From a virus, in the IMG/VR virus record IMGVR_UViG_3300042905_003232, positions 1 to 48,261 of that record: 48,261 nucleotides of DNA; one strand, given 5' to 3'. The notes under the pieces are model-generated. The model was not told the origin of the DNA, ran no database searches, and worked only from the letters and a program-made list of their open reading frames with translations. A program made the position numbers and the translations under genes. How positions within the stretch are numbered: position 1 is the first letter of the stretch; the number at the start of each line of letters is the position of its first letter. Of this stretch, positions 32,653 to 39,079 are shown one piece after another.

Positions 32653-32898
32653 ATGGACCAAGATGAAATGACACGAGTAGATATTCCTGGAAGCTTTGTC
32701 GCTCGAGTAAAGTACGGAAAAATTGTCGGATTTGACTTCGAGCCAGCTGCAGCTTTTGCGGGTTGGTTTGGTCCCGAGATTGAAATTGTTGATGGACCTG
32801 AAGTCCAAGCAGAAGACTTTTGGAACATGGTCTCGGCTAAAATTAGTCATGACTATGACTTCAAGTCATCAGTAATTGCGGTCAACTGGGTCTGCTAA
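32653..32898 (+). CDS. 81-residue array protein
   Basis: -10 TATAAT at 32620-32625. Beta-rich (RVDIPGSFVARVKYGKIVGF, FGPEIEIVDGPEVQAEDF), ends VIAVNWVC. No recognised domain. Confidence 0.6.
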   Translation: MDQDEMTRVDIPGSFVARVKYGKIVGFDFEPAAAFAGWFGPEIEIVDGPEVQAEDFWNMVSAKISHDYDFKSSVIAVNWVC

Positions 32899-32948
32899 TT
32901 CTCAGGATTGTAAAATAATCTCATCAACCTACGACGAAAGGACAAGCA

Positions 32949-33182
32949 ATGACAATAATGGCAATTGACACGCAGGAAGGCATCGAGCACTACCGAATGT
33001 GCCTACTGATCGGCGGGCTACGCCTCGAGATCAAAACGGGCATGAAATATGTACGGGGGGTCTCATTGATCAGAGTGGCACAGGAATACGGGTGCCCGAA
33101 GAACACCAAGAAGGGCGCACTGGCCTGGATGGAAGACTTCTACAAAGCAACTTACGGCTGGGCCTACGGGTCCCAGTCGTAA
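32949..33182 (+). CDS. 77-residue basic array protein with HTH-like middle
   Basis: -10 TAAAAT at 32911-32916, GAAAGGACAAGCA leader. YVRGVSLIRVAQEYGCPKNT reads as an HTH (IRVAQEYGCP), followed by helix and Tyr/Trp-rich tail. Possibly a small DNA or RNA binder. Confidence 0.6.
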   Translation: MTIMAIDTQEGIEHYRMCLLIGGLRLEIKTGMKYVRGVSLIRVAQEYGCPKNTKKGALAWMEDFYKATYGWAYGSQS

Positions 33183-33249
33183 GGCTTCGGCTGACGGGAT
33201 CTCAGGATCCTATAATGATCTCATCAACGAACAACGAAGGGACCAAGCA

Positions 33250-33381
33250 ATGACCAACCCAAGCATCAGTGACTATGCTCACTGGAACGAAGAGGCAAGC
33301 ATCATCAAGGCGCAGGAAGACCGCTATGCGGACTACTACGCCGAGCCGTCGTATGACGATGATGATGGCGACTGGGAATAA
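33250..33381 (+). CDS. 43-residue acidic peptide
   Basis: -10 TATAAT at 33211-33216. Helix followed by an Asp/Tyr-rich tail (DYYAEPSYDDDDGDWE). Such acidic peptides can mimic nucleic acid; not assigned. A 200-base non-coding stretch follows. Confidence 0.6.
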   Translation: MTNPSISDYAHWNEEASIIKAQEDRYADYYAEPSYDDDDGDWE

Positions 33382-33383
33382 GT

Positions 33384-33550
33384 CCCGGCCTGCCATAGGG
33401 CCGCAAAGGCATGACGGGCACGCTTTCGAGCGGCCCGGCCTGCCATAGGCCCAAGAACTGTTGACGGGCAGTTGCTAGCGCGTTCTTCGTCGTGCGCGCT
33501 AGCACGCAAGCGAGACGCGTGATCGGCCGGAATGGTCGCCGGCTGACACG
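33384..33550 (+). repeat. Two 16-base direct repeats and hairpins, no gene
   Basis: CCCGGCCTGCCATAGG occurs at 33384 and 33434, exactly 50 bases apart, each followed 20-25 bases later by TGACGGGCA. Then CTAGCGCG/CGCGCTAG and GCCGG/CCGGC hairpins. No cassette precedes the region, so it is the 3' end of the previous transcript or an insert. Confidence 0.55.
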
Positions 33551-33585
33551 CGCCGTCGCTGAACTCAGGAATGTAAAGTAGTGGC

Positions 33586-33753
33586 ATGACGACGATCACA
33601 GCATTTGGAGAGGCAAGTAACCCGAAGGTCCGAAAGGCCCGCCTTGAGTTTGAGGCCCTAACGCCTAGGCGGCAGGCCCAGTATGAAGCGGCGGTAGACT
33701 GCGGCGCTGACCACGAAGACGCAATGGAAGCGGCCATGCGACTAGCTGACTGA
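33586..33753 (+). CDS. 55-residue array protein, leaderless
   Basis: TAAAGT (33574-33579), six bases, ATG. Helical, basic then acidic (NPKVRKARLEFEALTPRRQA, EDAMEAAMRLAD). Unrecognised. Confidence 0.65.
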   Translation: MTTITAFGEASNPKVRKARLEFEALTPRRQAQYEAAVDCGADHEDAMEAAMRLAD

Positions 33754-33776
33754 ACTCGGGAACTTATAATGATCAT

Positions 33777-33846
33777 CGCAGTTGGATAACACTGCTCTAA
33801 CCTCGTCGCACTGGGCGGCGTCTGAGTTATCCACCCAGTACTAAAA
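33777..33846 (+). ncRNA. Predicted short RNA of about 70 nt
   Basis: TATAAT (33765-33770), no ORF before the next cassette. GGATAAC pairs with GTTATCC, and ACTGGG with CCCAGT (mutually exclusive or pseudoknotted order). Short and compact. Confidence 0.5.
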
Positions 33847-33891
33847 CTCGGGATCGTATAATGATCTCGTAACCACGACGAAGGGAAAATA

Positions 33892-34098
33892 ATGGACGAA
33901 AGAATAGACGATAAAGCGAGCGAGATCTGCGAGATCATGGAAGGATCAGATCTTGACGTGAATCAAGTTTACGGCGAGTTAGTTCGTGAACTGGTTCAAG
34001 AAGGAAAATTCACGAACGAAGAGATCGGAATGATCTTGAACGAGGTGGAAGAAAAGGTCAAGATCCTGAGTGAGTGGTACGAGAAGATGGGGATGTAA
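33892..34098 (+). CDS. 68-residue acidic helical protein (paralogue of 37577)
   Basis: -10 TATAAT at 33857-33862. MDERIDDKASEI opening, VYGELVRELVQEG, then NEEIGMILNEVEEKVKILSE. The gene at 37577 repeats these blocks with about half the residues identical, so the array grew by duplication. Confidence 0.7.
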   Translation: MDERIDDKASEICEIMEGSDLDVNQVYGELVRELVQEGKFTNEEIGMILNEVEEKVKILSEWYEKMGM

Positions 34099-34151
34099 AA
34101 ACTCAGGAAAGTATAATGATCTCACAAGTTCAAACGACGAAAGGACTGAAT

Positions 34152-34268
34152 ATGGATTCAGATCAAACCTGTAAATGCGGATTCACGTATCAAGATTGGA
34201 TGGATTACGACGTACCCTGTCCAGCGCCAGAGAACGCCGATCTTCACCTGTGGGAGCAATCCAACTAA
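34152..34268 (+). CDS. 38-residue Cys peptide
   Basis: -10 TATAAT at 34112-34117, site AAAGGA. TCKCGFTYQDWMDYD with CPAPENADLHLW: C-x-C plus C plus H could form a tiny zinc site. The longer upstream frame is leader. Confidence 0.6.
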   Translation: MDSDQTCKCGFTYQDWMDYDVPCPAPENADLHLWEQSN

Positions 34269-34316
34269 AACTCAGGAAAGTATAATGATCTCATACCTAC
34301 GACGAAAGGACGAAAG

Positions 34317-34475
34317 ATGAAAACGACCAAGCCATCAACCCGAGCCCACGAGGTTTATGATCGCAAGTTCAAGTTGATCAGGTTCTCAGGTTCACGTGAA
34401 AACTGCAACAAGTTCTGGGTGGCGCAGGCTCCCCAAGTCCGGCAGGATCTCGAGGTCCGCGTGGCCGCCCGATAA
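34317..34475 (+). CDS. 52-residue basic protein (paralogue of 40070)
   Basis: -10 TATAAT at 34281-34286. PSTRAHEVYDRKFKLIRFSG, CNKFWVAQAPQVRQDLEVRV. The gene at 40070 has PSTRAHEVYDQSRKLIVFGG and CNQYWANQAPQARQTLIVRV. The shared basic and aromatic residues suggest RNA or DNA binding. Confidence 0.7.
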   Translation: MKTTKPSTRAHEVYDRKFKLIRFSGSRENCNKFWVAQAPQVRQDLEVRVAAR

Positions 34476-34535
34476 GGGCGGCACGTAATCTCGGGAAAGT
34501 AAAATGTACTCATCACCACGACGAAGGGACACGAA

Positions 34536-34655
34536 ATGAAAGCAATCATCCGCGCAATCAAGATTGGGATTGGGGTGGCACGTACCAACGGCATCCGCGC
34601 CGGCGTCAAAACGGGCCGCCACTTCTACTACTGGGCTCCAAGGACCCGGTGGTAG
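34536..34655 (+). CDS. 39-residue cationic micro-protein, family member 1
   Basis: -10 TAAAAT at 34500-34505. IIRAIKIGIGVARTNGIRAG then KTGRHFYYWAPRTRW. Strongly basic with hydrophobic face; shares GIRxGxK and RHxxYW..RTxW with the peptide at 35098. Could act on membranes or nucleic acid. Confidence 0.7.
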   Translation: MKAIIRAIKIGIGVARTNGIRAGVKTGRHFYYWAPRTRW

Positions 34656-34704
34656 AAACTCCGGAAAGTATAATTAACTCATCACCACGACGAAAGGACC
34701 AGTA

Positions 34705-34797
34705 ATGATTCTGAGACTGAGAATGTTCATCGCATGCTCCCGTGCGTATGGAATCCGTCACGGATTCCGCACCGCCACTAACTTCCATAAGTGGTAG
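34705..34797 (+). CDS. 30-residue cationic micro-protein, family member 2
   Basis: -10 TATAAT at 34669-34674. ILRLRMFIACSRAYGIRHG, then FRTATNFHKW. Shorter relative of its neighbour, keeping GIRxGxxTxxxFxxW. Ends just before the cassette of RNA B. Confidence 0.6.
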   Translation: MILRLRMFIACSRAYGIRHGFRTATNFHKW

Positions 34798-34822
34798 AAA
34801 CTCCGGAAAGTAAAATGAGTAC

Positions 34823-35052
34823 ATGCCTCAGCACGTTGAGGACATCATAGCAGCCGCAAGGTTGCGAACGAGACGTCACTGAATGATAAGGCTCTGTTCA
34901 GAAGATAAGGCTCTACGCGGTTCCCGGGACCACGGTATCCGTCCTCCTCTCACGACATCCGCCCTCCTCTTACATACGGTTCAAGTTCGCAACGCCCGAC
35001 GGGGAACTTGCGGTGAGGTTAGCTACCTCCGCTGTGGCGTCCTCAGCGTTCT
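34823..35052 (+). ncRNA. Structured RNA B, paralogue of the RNA at 31.9 kb
   Basis: TAAAAT (34811-34816), no ORF. CGTTGAGGACATCATAGC (34834-34851) pairs with 35031-35048 with three G-U and one A-C. Sequence differs from the stem of RNA A, yet pairing is kept. Internal words identical to RNA A: GGTTGCGAACGA, two AAGGCTCT repeats (34888, 34907), ATCCGTCCTCCTCT (34937-34950) plus a second near-copy with one change (34957-34970), and a GAGG/CCTC hairpin at the 3' side. Confidence 0.75.
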
Positions 35053-35097
35053 GAGGAATGTATAATGATCTCGTACACCACGACGAAAGGACCCAAA

Positions 35098-35217
35098 ATG
35101 AAACGATTCATCGGTGCAGTGCAGATCGGAATCTTCTGGACCAAGAAAGCCGGAATCCGACGCGGGATCAAGAGCGCCCGCCACTACCACTACTGGTACG
35201 CAAGGACAGGGTGGTAA
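35098..35217 (+). CDS. 39-residue cationic micro-protein, family member 3
   Basis: -10 TATAAT at 35061-35066. IGAVQIGIFWTKKAGIRRG, then KSARHYHYWYARTGW. About half the residues match member 1 at 34536. The three members surround RNA B. Confidence 0.7.
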   Translation: MKRFIGAVQIGIFWTKKAGIRRGIKSARHYHYWYARTGW

Positions 35218-35262
35218 ACTCTGGAAAGTAAGATGAGATCACACCACGGCGAAAGGAATCCC

Positions 35263-35499
35263 ATGAACACGAAAGAGACCAAGCTCGATGTCATCGAGCG
35301 CATCGAAGGCCAACTTGACCTCCATGACACGTTCAACGCGATCTACGAGGCCAATTACTGTCTTGAGTATGAACTCATCTTCCGCGATGAGTTTGCGCTC
35401 GAGCTTGAGAAAGCGACCGACCAGCTGAAAGAAGATGACGATGTCCTCATCTTCGCAATGAAGTTGCGGGTACTGCGCCAGGACATCGAGGCGCAGTAA
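35263..35499 (+). CDS. 78-residue acidic helical protein
   Basis: -10 TAAGAT at 35229-35234, site GCGAAAGGA; the in-frame upstream ATG is leader. Long acidic coil (ERIEGQLDLHDTFNAIYEAN, LEKATDQLKEDDDVLIFAMK). Unrecognised. Confidence 0.65.
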   Translation: MNTKETKLDVIERIEGQLDLHDTFNAIYEANYCLEYELIFRDEFALELEKATDQLKEDDDVLIFAMKLRVLRQDIEAQ

Positions 35500-35522
35500 A
35501 CTCAGGAATGTATAATGATCTC

Positions 35523-35672
35523 ATGAAAACAGCGACCAAACCAAATACACGATGGACCGAAGGCGACCGCCAGGCGTTTGCCGACCGCAATATCCTGCGG
35601 GCGACTCAAGTCCCCAACAAGAAGCGGATCGCCGCACGGCAAGCCTGCCGAGGCAAGCGGTGGGCCGAATAG
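35523..35672 (+). CDS. 49-residue basic peptide, leaderless
   Basis: TATAATGATCTC then ATG: the commonest cassette with one changed base pair at +2/+3 that makes a start codon. Arg/Lys-rich (PNKKRIAARQACRGKRW). Possible nucleic-acid binder. Confidence 0.65.
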   Translation: MKTATKPNTRWTEGDRQAFADRNILRATQVPNKKRIAARQACRGKRWAE

Positions 35673-35723
35673 GTTCTCCGGAACCTATAATGATCTCATA
35701 CACGACGACACAAGGAGAGAACA

Positions 35724-35954
35724 ATGGGCTTTGGATCAGGATTCAACTTACCACCGGGTTGCTATGAAAGAGACCTCCCGGGGTACAACGACATTGAAGT
35801 AGACATGGACTTCTTCTGCAGTGACTGCGATCACGAGTGGACTGAATCAGATGTCACGGTTGACGAGCGCGGTTGCGATGATGTGGAGGCGGAATGCCCG
35901 CAATGCAGCAAGACGGTGAGCAAGGACTACAGTCCACCGTCCCGCTGGGACTGA
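35724..35954 (+). CDS. 76-residue zinc-ribbon protein
   Basis: -10 TATAAT at 35686-35691, site AAGGAGAG. FFCSDCDHEWTESDVTVD then AECPQCSKTV: two CxxC pairs of a classic ribbon, acidic. Might bind RNA or a protein; not assigned further. Confidence 0.7.
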   Translation: MGFGSGFNLPPGCYERDLPGYNDIEVDMDFFCSDCDHEWTESDVTVDERGCDDVEAECPQCSKTVSKDYSPPSRWD

Positions 35955-35977
35955 ACTCAGGAAAGTAGAATGGTGAC

Positions 35978-36148
35978 ATGGAATACGGACCAACGACAGC
36001 GCAGAGGCAGCTGGTAAAGCGGCTGCTACTCGAGCGGGAAGTAAACAACATGTGGCTGTTGCGGACAGCTGAAGACCCAGCTCTCACGAAGCAGATGATG
36101 TCTCAGGTAATCAACCGATTACTTGAGTGCCCGCCAAGGCGCGGGTGA
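35978..36148 (+). CDS. 56-residue helical peptide, leaderless
   Basis: TAGAAT (35966-35971), six bases, ATG. Basic helix (QRQLVKRLLLEREVNNMWLL) and TKQMMSQVINRLLE. Unrecognised. Confidence 0.65.
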   Translation: MEYGPTTAQRQLVKRLLLEREVNNMWLLRTAEDPALTKQMMSQVINRLLECPPRRG

Positions 36149-36181
36149 AGACTCTAAAACTCAAGAAAGTAGAATGACGAC

Positions 36182-36442
36182 ATGAAAAAGTACAGCGTTG
36201 AACTTACACTGACCCAACTAACCTGGCTCGAGACAGCTATCGGCGGCGAAGTGCTATCAATCCTCAAGCGGATTGAAAGCATCGAGAACGAAGATGACGG
36301 CGAGCGCCTAGCCTACCTGCGCAAGCGGGTTGACACGGCGAAAGGCCTTGCGAGGATCATCGGCAATGCGACCGAGCGCGCGGTTGAAGATTACGAAGAA
36401 TGGGTTATCGCCGGCTTCGTGAAAGAGCTTGAGGACCTCTAG
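36182..36442 (+). CDS. 86-residue helical protein, leaderless
   Basis: TAGAAT (36170-36175), six bases, ATG. All-helical, acidic (LTQLTWLETAIGGEVLSILK, RVDTAKGLARIIGNATERAV). Looks like a four-helix or coiled-coil domain; no family. Confidence 0.65.
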   Translation: MKKYSVELTLTQLTWLETAIGGEVLSILKRIESIENEDDGERLAYLRKRVDTAKGLARIIGNATERAVEDYEEWVIAGFVKELEDL

Positions 36443-36460
36443 GGAAAGTAGAATAAGACC

Positions 36461-36634
36461 ATGACAACGACAAAAGACATCAAGCAAATGGCGAGTGACA
36501 TTCTCGAGATGGTTAAATACGAGTACTCGCACTGCGACCCGTACGAAGCGATGGAAGAATTGGTACGGGTGTATAAGCGTGAAGAGAAGTTGACTGCCGT
36601 CGAGGTTGCGCGGTTGATGAAAGAGCTGGGGTAG
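36461..36634 (+). CDS. 57-residue acidic helical protein, leaderless
   Basis: TAGAAT (36449-36454), six bases, ATG. Helices IKQMASDILEMVKYEYSH and YEAMEELVRVYKREEKL, ends VARLMKELG. Third leaderless gene in a row here. Confidence 0.65.
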   Translation: MTTTKDIKQMASDILEMVKYEYSHCDPYEAMEELVRVYKREEKLTAVEVARLMKELG

Positions 36635-36677
36635 GAACTCCGGATCGTAAAATGATCTCACAACGAAAGGACAAAAC

Positions 36678-36863
36678 ATGGATTACAAAATAGGCGACAC
36701 GATTAGTTACGAGACCTGGGGCGGCGTGCTCCGTACGGGTGTAGTGACTGGGAAGTATGCGGATGTCAAGAATGGTCAACCAGGCTTTGACATGACGCTC
36801 GAGTCAGGAAAGACGGTTTGGGGATACGACGAGCAGATTGTCGTGATGCCGGCGCATGCGTAG
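36678..36863 (+). CDS. 61-residue SH3/KOW-like protein (paralogue of 32205)
   Basis: -10 TAAAAT at 36648-36653, leader shortened to ACAACGAAAGGACA. MDYKIGDTISYETWGGVLRT, QPGFDMTLESG, VWGYDEQIVV. See the paralogue for the shared blocks. Confidence 0.7.
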   Translation: MDYKIGDTISYETWGGVLRTGVVTGKYADVKNGQPGFDMTLESGKTVWGYDEQIVVMPAHA

Positions 36864-36907
36864 CGCGGGCAACAAGAGTACAAAACTCGGGATTGTATAA
36901 TGATTAC

Positions 36908-37111
36908 ATGACATCGACCAACGAATACTCATCACTAATCCAGAATCCCGATAAACCAGCCACCCTTATTCATAACGACTCATACCACCTTCTTCTCAGC
37001 CTGCTCACACACGAACAGCGCGCAATACTTCACGAACACGCAATCGCTGGGCGCTTCGTCGCCTACGCCGTCCGTCCCGATACCCGACCAGTCTGGGTGA
37101 GCGTCGCGTAA
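36908..37111 (+). CDS. 67-residue array protein, leaderless
   Basis: TATAAT (36896-36901), GATTAC, ATG. HNDSYHLLLSLLTHEQRAIL helix, then VAYAVRPDTRPVWVSVA strands. A longer frame from 36818 would read through the cassette and is rejected. Confidence 0.65.
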   Translation: MTSTNEYSSLIQNPDKPATLIHNDSYHLLLSLLTHEQRAILHEHAIAGRFVAYAVRPDTRPVWVSVA

Positions 37112-37168
37112 CGCGACAAAAACTCGGGAGAGTATAATAAACTTACACAACGACGAAAGGCACAAAAC

Positions 37169-37399
37169 ATGAAACCAATGCAAATCACCAGCGCTTCCGA
37201 CCGCGGCGCACTCGAGCCACTATTTATCGCCGCCGCCGAACACGACCTAACATTTTCAAACTTCACGTACGACATCGCCGACGACAACCTCATCACATTC
37301 ACCCTCAACTTCCCAAGCAACTTTACCGAAGCCGACTTCGCCAGCATGTGCCGCGACAACCAGCTCGACGAGCTCTGCGACATGCTTCCCGAAAGCTAA
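37169..37399 (+). CDS. 76-residue array protein
   Basis: -10 TATAAT at 37133-37138, leader ACGACGAAAGGCACA. ITSASDRGALEPLFIAAAEH, FTYDIADDNLITFTLNFPSN, then acidic helix. Unrecognised. Confidence 0.6.
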   Translation: MKPMQITSASDRGALEPLFIAAAEHDLTFSNFTYDIADDNLITFTLNFPSNFTEADFASMCRDNQLDELCDMLPES

Positions 37400-37443
37400 A
37401 ATCGGGAAAGTATAATGTACTCACAACGAAAAAAGGAGCGCGG

Positions 37444-37512
37444 GTGGACTTGCTAGTACTACTGTCGGCGCTTACGCTGATGGCAGCTGTTTGGCTGCGC
37501 GATCAGCCGTAG
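37444..37512 (+). CDS. 22-residue membrane micro-peptide, GTG start
   Basis: -10 TATAAT at 37411-37416 and an unusually strong site AAAAAAGGAG eight bases before GTG. DLLVLLSALTLMAAVWLR then DQP: one membrane helix with a basic flank. The dedicated promoter and ribosome site argue that it is translated despite its size. Confidence 0.55.
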   Translation: MDLLVLLSALTLMAAVWLRDQP

Positions 37513-37576
37513 ACTGCCAGTGCTGGGAAAACTCCGGATCGTATAATGATCCTATCACTACGACGAAAGGAATACG

Positions 37577-37801
37577 ATGGACGAGAGATTAGACGATAAG
37601 GCGTGTGAGATCGTTGAAACGATTGAAGGCGCGGATCGCGAAGCTGATCTGGTTTACGGTGGGCTGGTTCGTGAACTGGTTCGTGATGGAGAGTTCTCGA
37701 GCGAAGAGATCGGGGAAATTCTGAGCGCGGTTGAAGAAAAAATAAAGGGCCTGAACGAGTGGTACGCGGAGATGAATATCAAGCGAGCGTTCCCGATGTA
37801 A
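37577..37801 (+). CDS. 74-residue acidic helical protein (paralogue of 33892)
   Basis: -10 TATAAT at 37542-37547. MDERLDDKACEIVE, VYGGLVRELVRDG, SEEIGEILSAVEEKIKGLNE, with a nine-residue extension at the end. Last + gene before the minus-strand pair. Confidence 0.7.
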   Translation: MDERLDDKACEIVETIEGADREADLVYGGLVRELVRDGEFSSEEIGEILSAVEEKIKGLNEWYAEMNIKRAFPM

Positions 37802-37812
37802 TTCGGGACGCG

Positions 37813-37842
37813 AAAAAGCCCGGTCGCGATGAGCGCCGGGCT
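37813..37842 (-). terminator. Intrinsic terminator of the minus gene at 37870
   Basis: Read leftward: AGCCCGG stem, 12-base loop, CCGGGCT, then TTTTT. Lies about 30 bases after the minus gene's stop. Reading rightward there is no T-run. Confidence 0.7.
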
Positions 37843-37869
37843 GGTTCGTGTTTGCGTGGTTTGTAAAGT

Positions 37870-38046
37870 TTATAAGGTTTCGTGAATTTGCGTGTCGCAG
37901 AGGAGGCAAAATAGGTCGTAAGCGTCGGTTTGCGGGTTGTACGTGTAAGGCGCGGGGATAAGGAATTCGGTTGAGTTGCTTGCGCATTGTACGCAATGCA
38001 CTTCGTCGTGGTGGTTTACATATGTAAGTGTTGTGTAGGTTTTCAT
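37870..38046 (-). CDS. 58-residue zinc-like protein on the minus strand
   Basis: Opens MKTYTTLTYVNHHDEVHCVQ with CVQC at about residues 18-21, and CLLC near residue 50, a probable zinc site. Its promoter is the array cassette inverted: CTAGGGTAAG, TATAAT (38059-38054), seven bases, ATG, with no ribosome site. Confidence 0.7.
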   Translation of the reverse strand: MKTYTTLTYVNHHDEVHCVQCASNSTEFLIPAPYTYNPQTDAYDLFCLLCDTQIHETL

Positions 38047-38093
38047 GTTTATTATTATACTTACCCTAGTTTTTTGCAGCTGAAAATGCGCAC

Positions 38094-38126
38094 GAAAAAG
38101 CCCGGACGCTGTAAGACGCCCGGGTT
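38094..38126 (-). terminator. Intrinsic terminator of the minus gene at 38152
   Basis: Read leftward: CCCGGGCG pairs with CGTCCGGG (one mismatch), then CTTTTTC. Very similar to the terminator at 37.8 kb. Confidence 0.65.
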
Positions 38127-38151
38127 AGTTCGTTTGAGGATCGCGTTCGCG

Positions 38152-38394
38152 TTATAAAACGCGCTCGAGTTCGTCGGGATCGTTTACGCCGGCGTAATCG
38201 CAGAGTTCGTTTAGATCGGTTTCGTCGTTCGCGTTTACGATAATCGTGACGTCGTTTGGCTGGTGCGGGTTACGCCAGGCGTAACGAACGAAGCTGACGC
38301 CGGCTGGAAGGTAGAGGGCGATTAGTTCGTCGAGCGTTAGGCCGGTTTCGTATGGTTCGTCGTTATAGTCGATGCTGATGGAGTATTGTGCCAT
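38152..38394 (-). CDS. 80-residue acidic protein on the minus strand
   Basis: YSISIDYNDEPYETGLTLDE, VSFVRYAWRNP, VTIIVNANDETDLNELCDYA. Inverted cassette CTCGGGACTG-TAAAAT (38437-38432), leader ending CGAAAGCGAAAAAC. The plan resembles that of the + gene at 32446 (strand, GLTLxE helix, strand), so they may be distant relatives. Confidence 0.7.
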   Translation of the reverse strand: MAQYSISIDYNDEPYETGLTLDELIALYLPAGVSFVRYAWRNPHQPNDVTIIVNANDETDLNELCDYAGVNDPDELERVL

Positions 38395-38551
38395 GTTTTT
38401 CGCTTTCGTATTGGGTTGGTATAACGATTATATTTTACAGTCCCGAGTTAGCCGCCGCACGTCTTCGCACGCGCATCAACAAACTCACGTCCTAGCGCGG
38501 TAGTAAACTCGAGACAGTAATATGTACTCACAACCAACGACGAAGGAGAGA

Positions 38552-38749
38552 ATGATGGTGGTAATTGAATGGGGATACCTCGCAAAGCACGGCGACAACC
38601 CACCAACGCTTGAATTGGATGCGACAGAGGCCGAACTCGCCGAAGCACGTGAAACCCTGAACTCGAGCGAGTATGCGGTGTGGGTAGGCGAAGTGAGCTC
38701 CGGCGCGGTCCATGCCGAGGCAATGGCCGAAGCGAGGCGCATGGGATAG
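38552..38749 (+). CDS. 65-residue acidic protein
   Basis: -10 TAATAT at 38518-38523, site GAAGGAGAGA. VVIEWGYLAKHGDNPPTLEL, then Ala/Glu-rich helix (ATEAELAEARETLNSSEYAV). Unrecognised. Confidence 0.65.
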   Translation: MMVVIEWGYLAKHGDNPPTLELDATEAELAEARETLNSSEYAVWVGEVSSGAVHAEAMAEARRMG

Positions 38750-38808
38750 GGCGCAAGCCCTACCCTACCAACCCTTGCGGGTAAAACTAGGGAACGTATA
38801 ATAATCTC

Positions 38809-38985
38809 ATGAAAACCTACACGATCAGCGTTCCATCCGGAAAATACACGATCAATCTCGATAACGATTCCTGCGCGTACGACGCGTACGAATATTTTCT
38901 CGCGAACGATCTAACGACCAACGATATCGCGACGATTTCAAACGACGACTTCGACGTCTATAATCTCATCACGATTACCAGATAA
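38809..38985 (+). CDS. 58-residue acidic protein, leaderless
   Basis: TATAAT (38797-38802), AATCTC, ATG. MKTYTISVPSGKYTINLDND, Tyr/Asp/Asn-rich. The MKTYT opening is shared with the minus gene at 37870, otherwise no clear similarity. Confidence 0.65.
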   Translation: MKTYTISVPSGKYTINLDNDSCAYDAYEYFLANDLTTNDIATISNDDFDVYNLITITR

Positions 38986-38997
38986 CCAGATCAATCC

Positions 38998-39032
38998 GTC
39001 AGCGACGCGCGTCCCCCACGCGCTCGCCTGAC
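38998..39032 (+). terminator. Hairpin before a cassette
   Basis: GTCAG/CTGAC and GCGCGT/ACGCGC arms around CCCCC, with a small internal bulge. No T-run. Confidence 0.4.
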
Positions 39033-39079
39033 AAAACTTCGGAACATATAATGAACTCACCAACGACAAAGGAGACAAA

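Noticed and set aside
33336-33938. 200-residue minus-strand frame
   Set aside because: It is antisense to two array genes and a small RNA and contains recurrent peptides (such as YIPEF) that are the reverse complement of the promoter cassette.
34823-35052. 60-residue ORF within structured RNA B
   Set aside because: It has no ribosome site, is not kept in the paralogous RNA and crosses the conserved hairpins.
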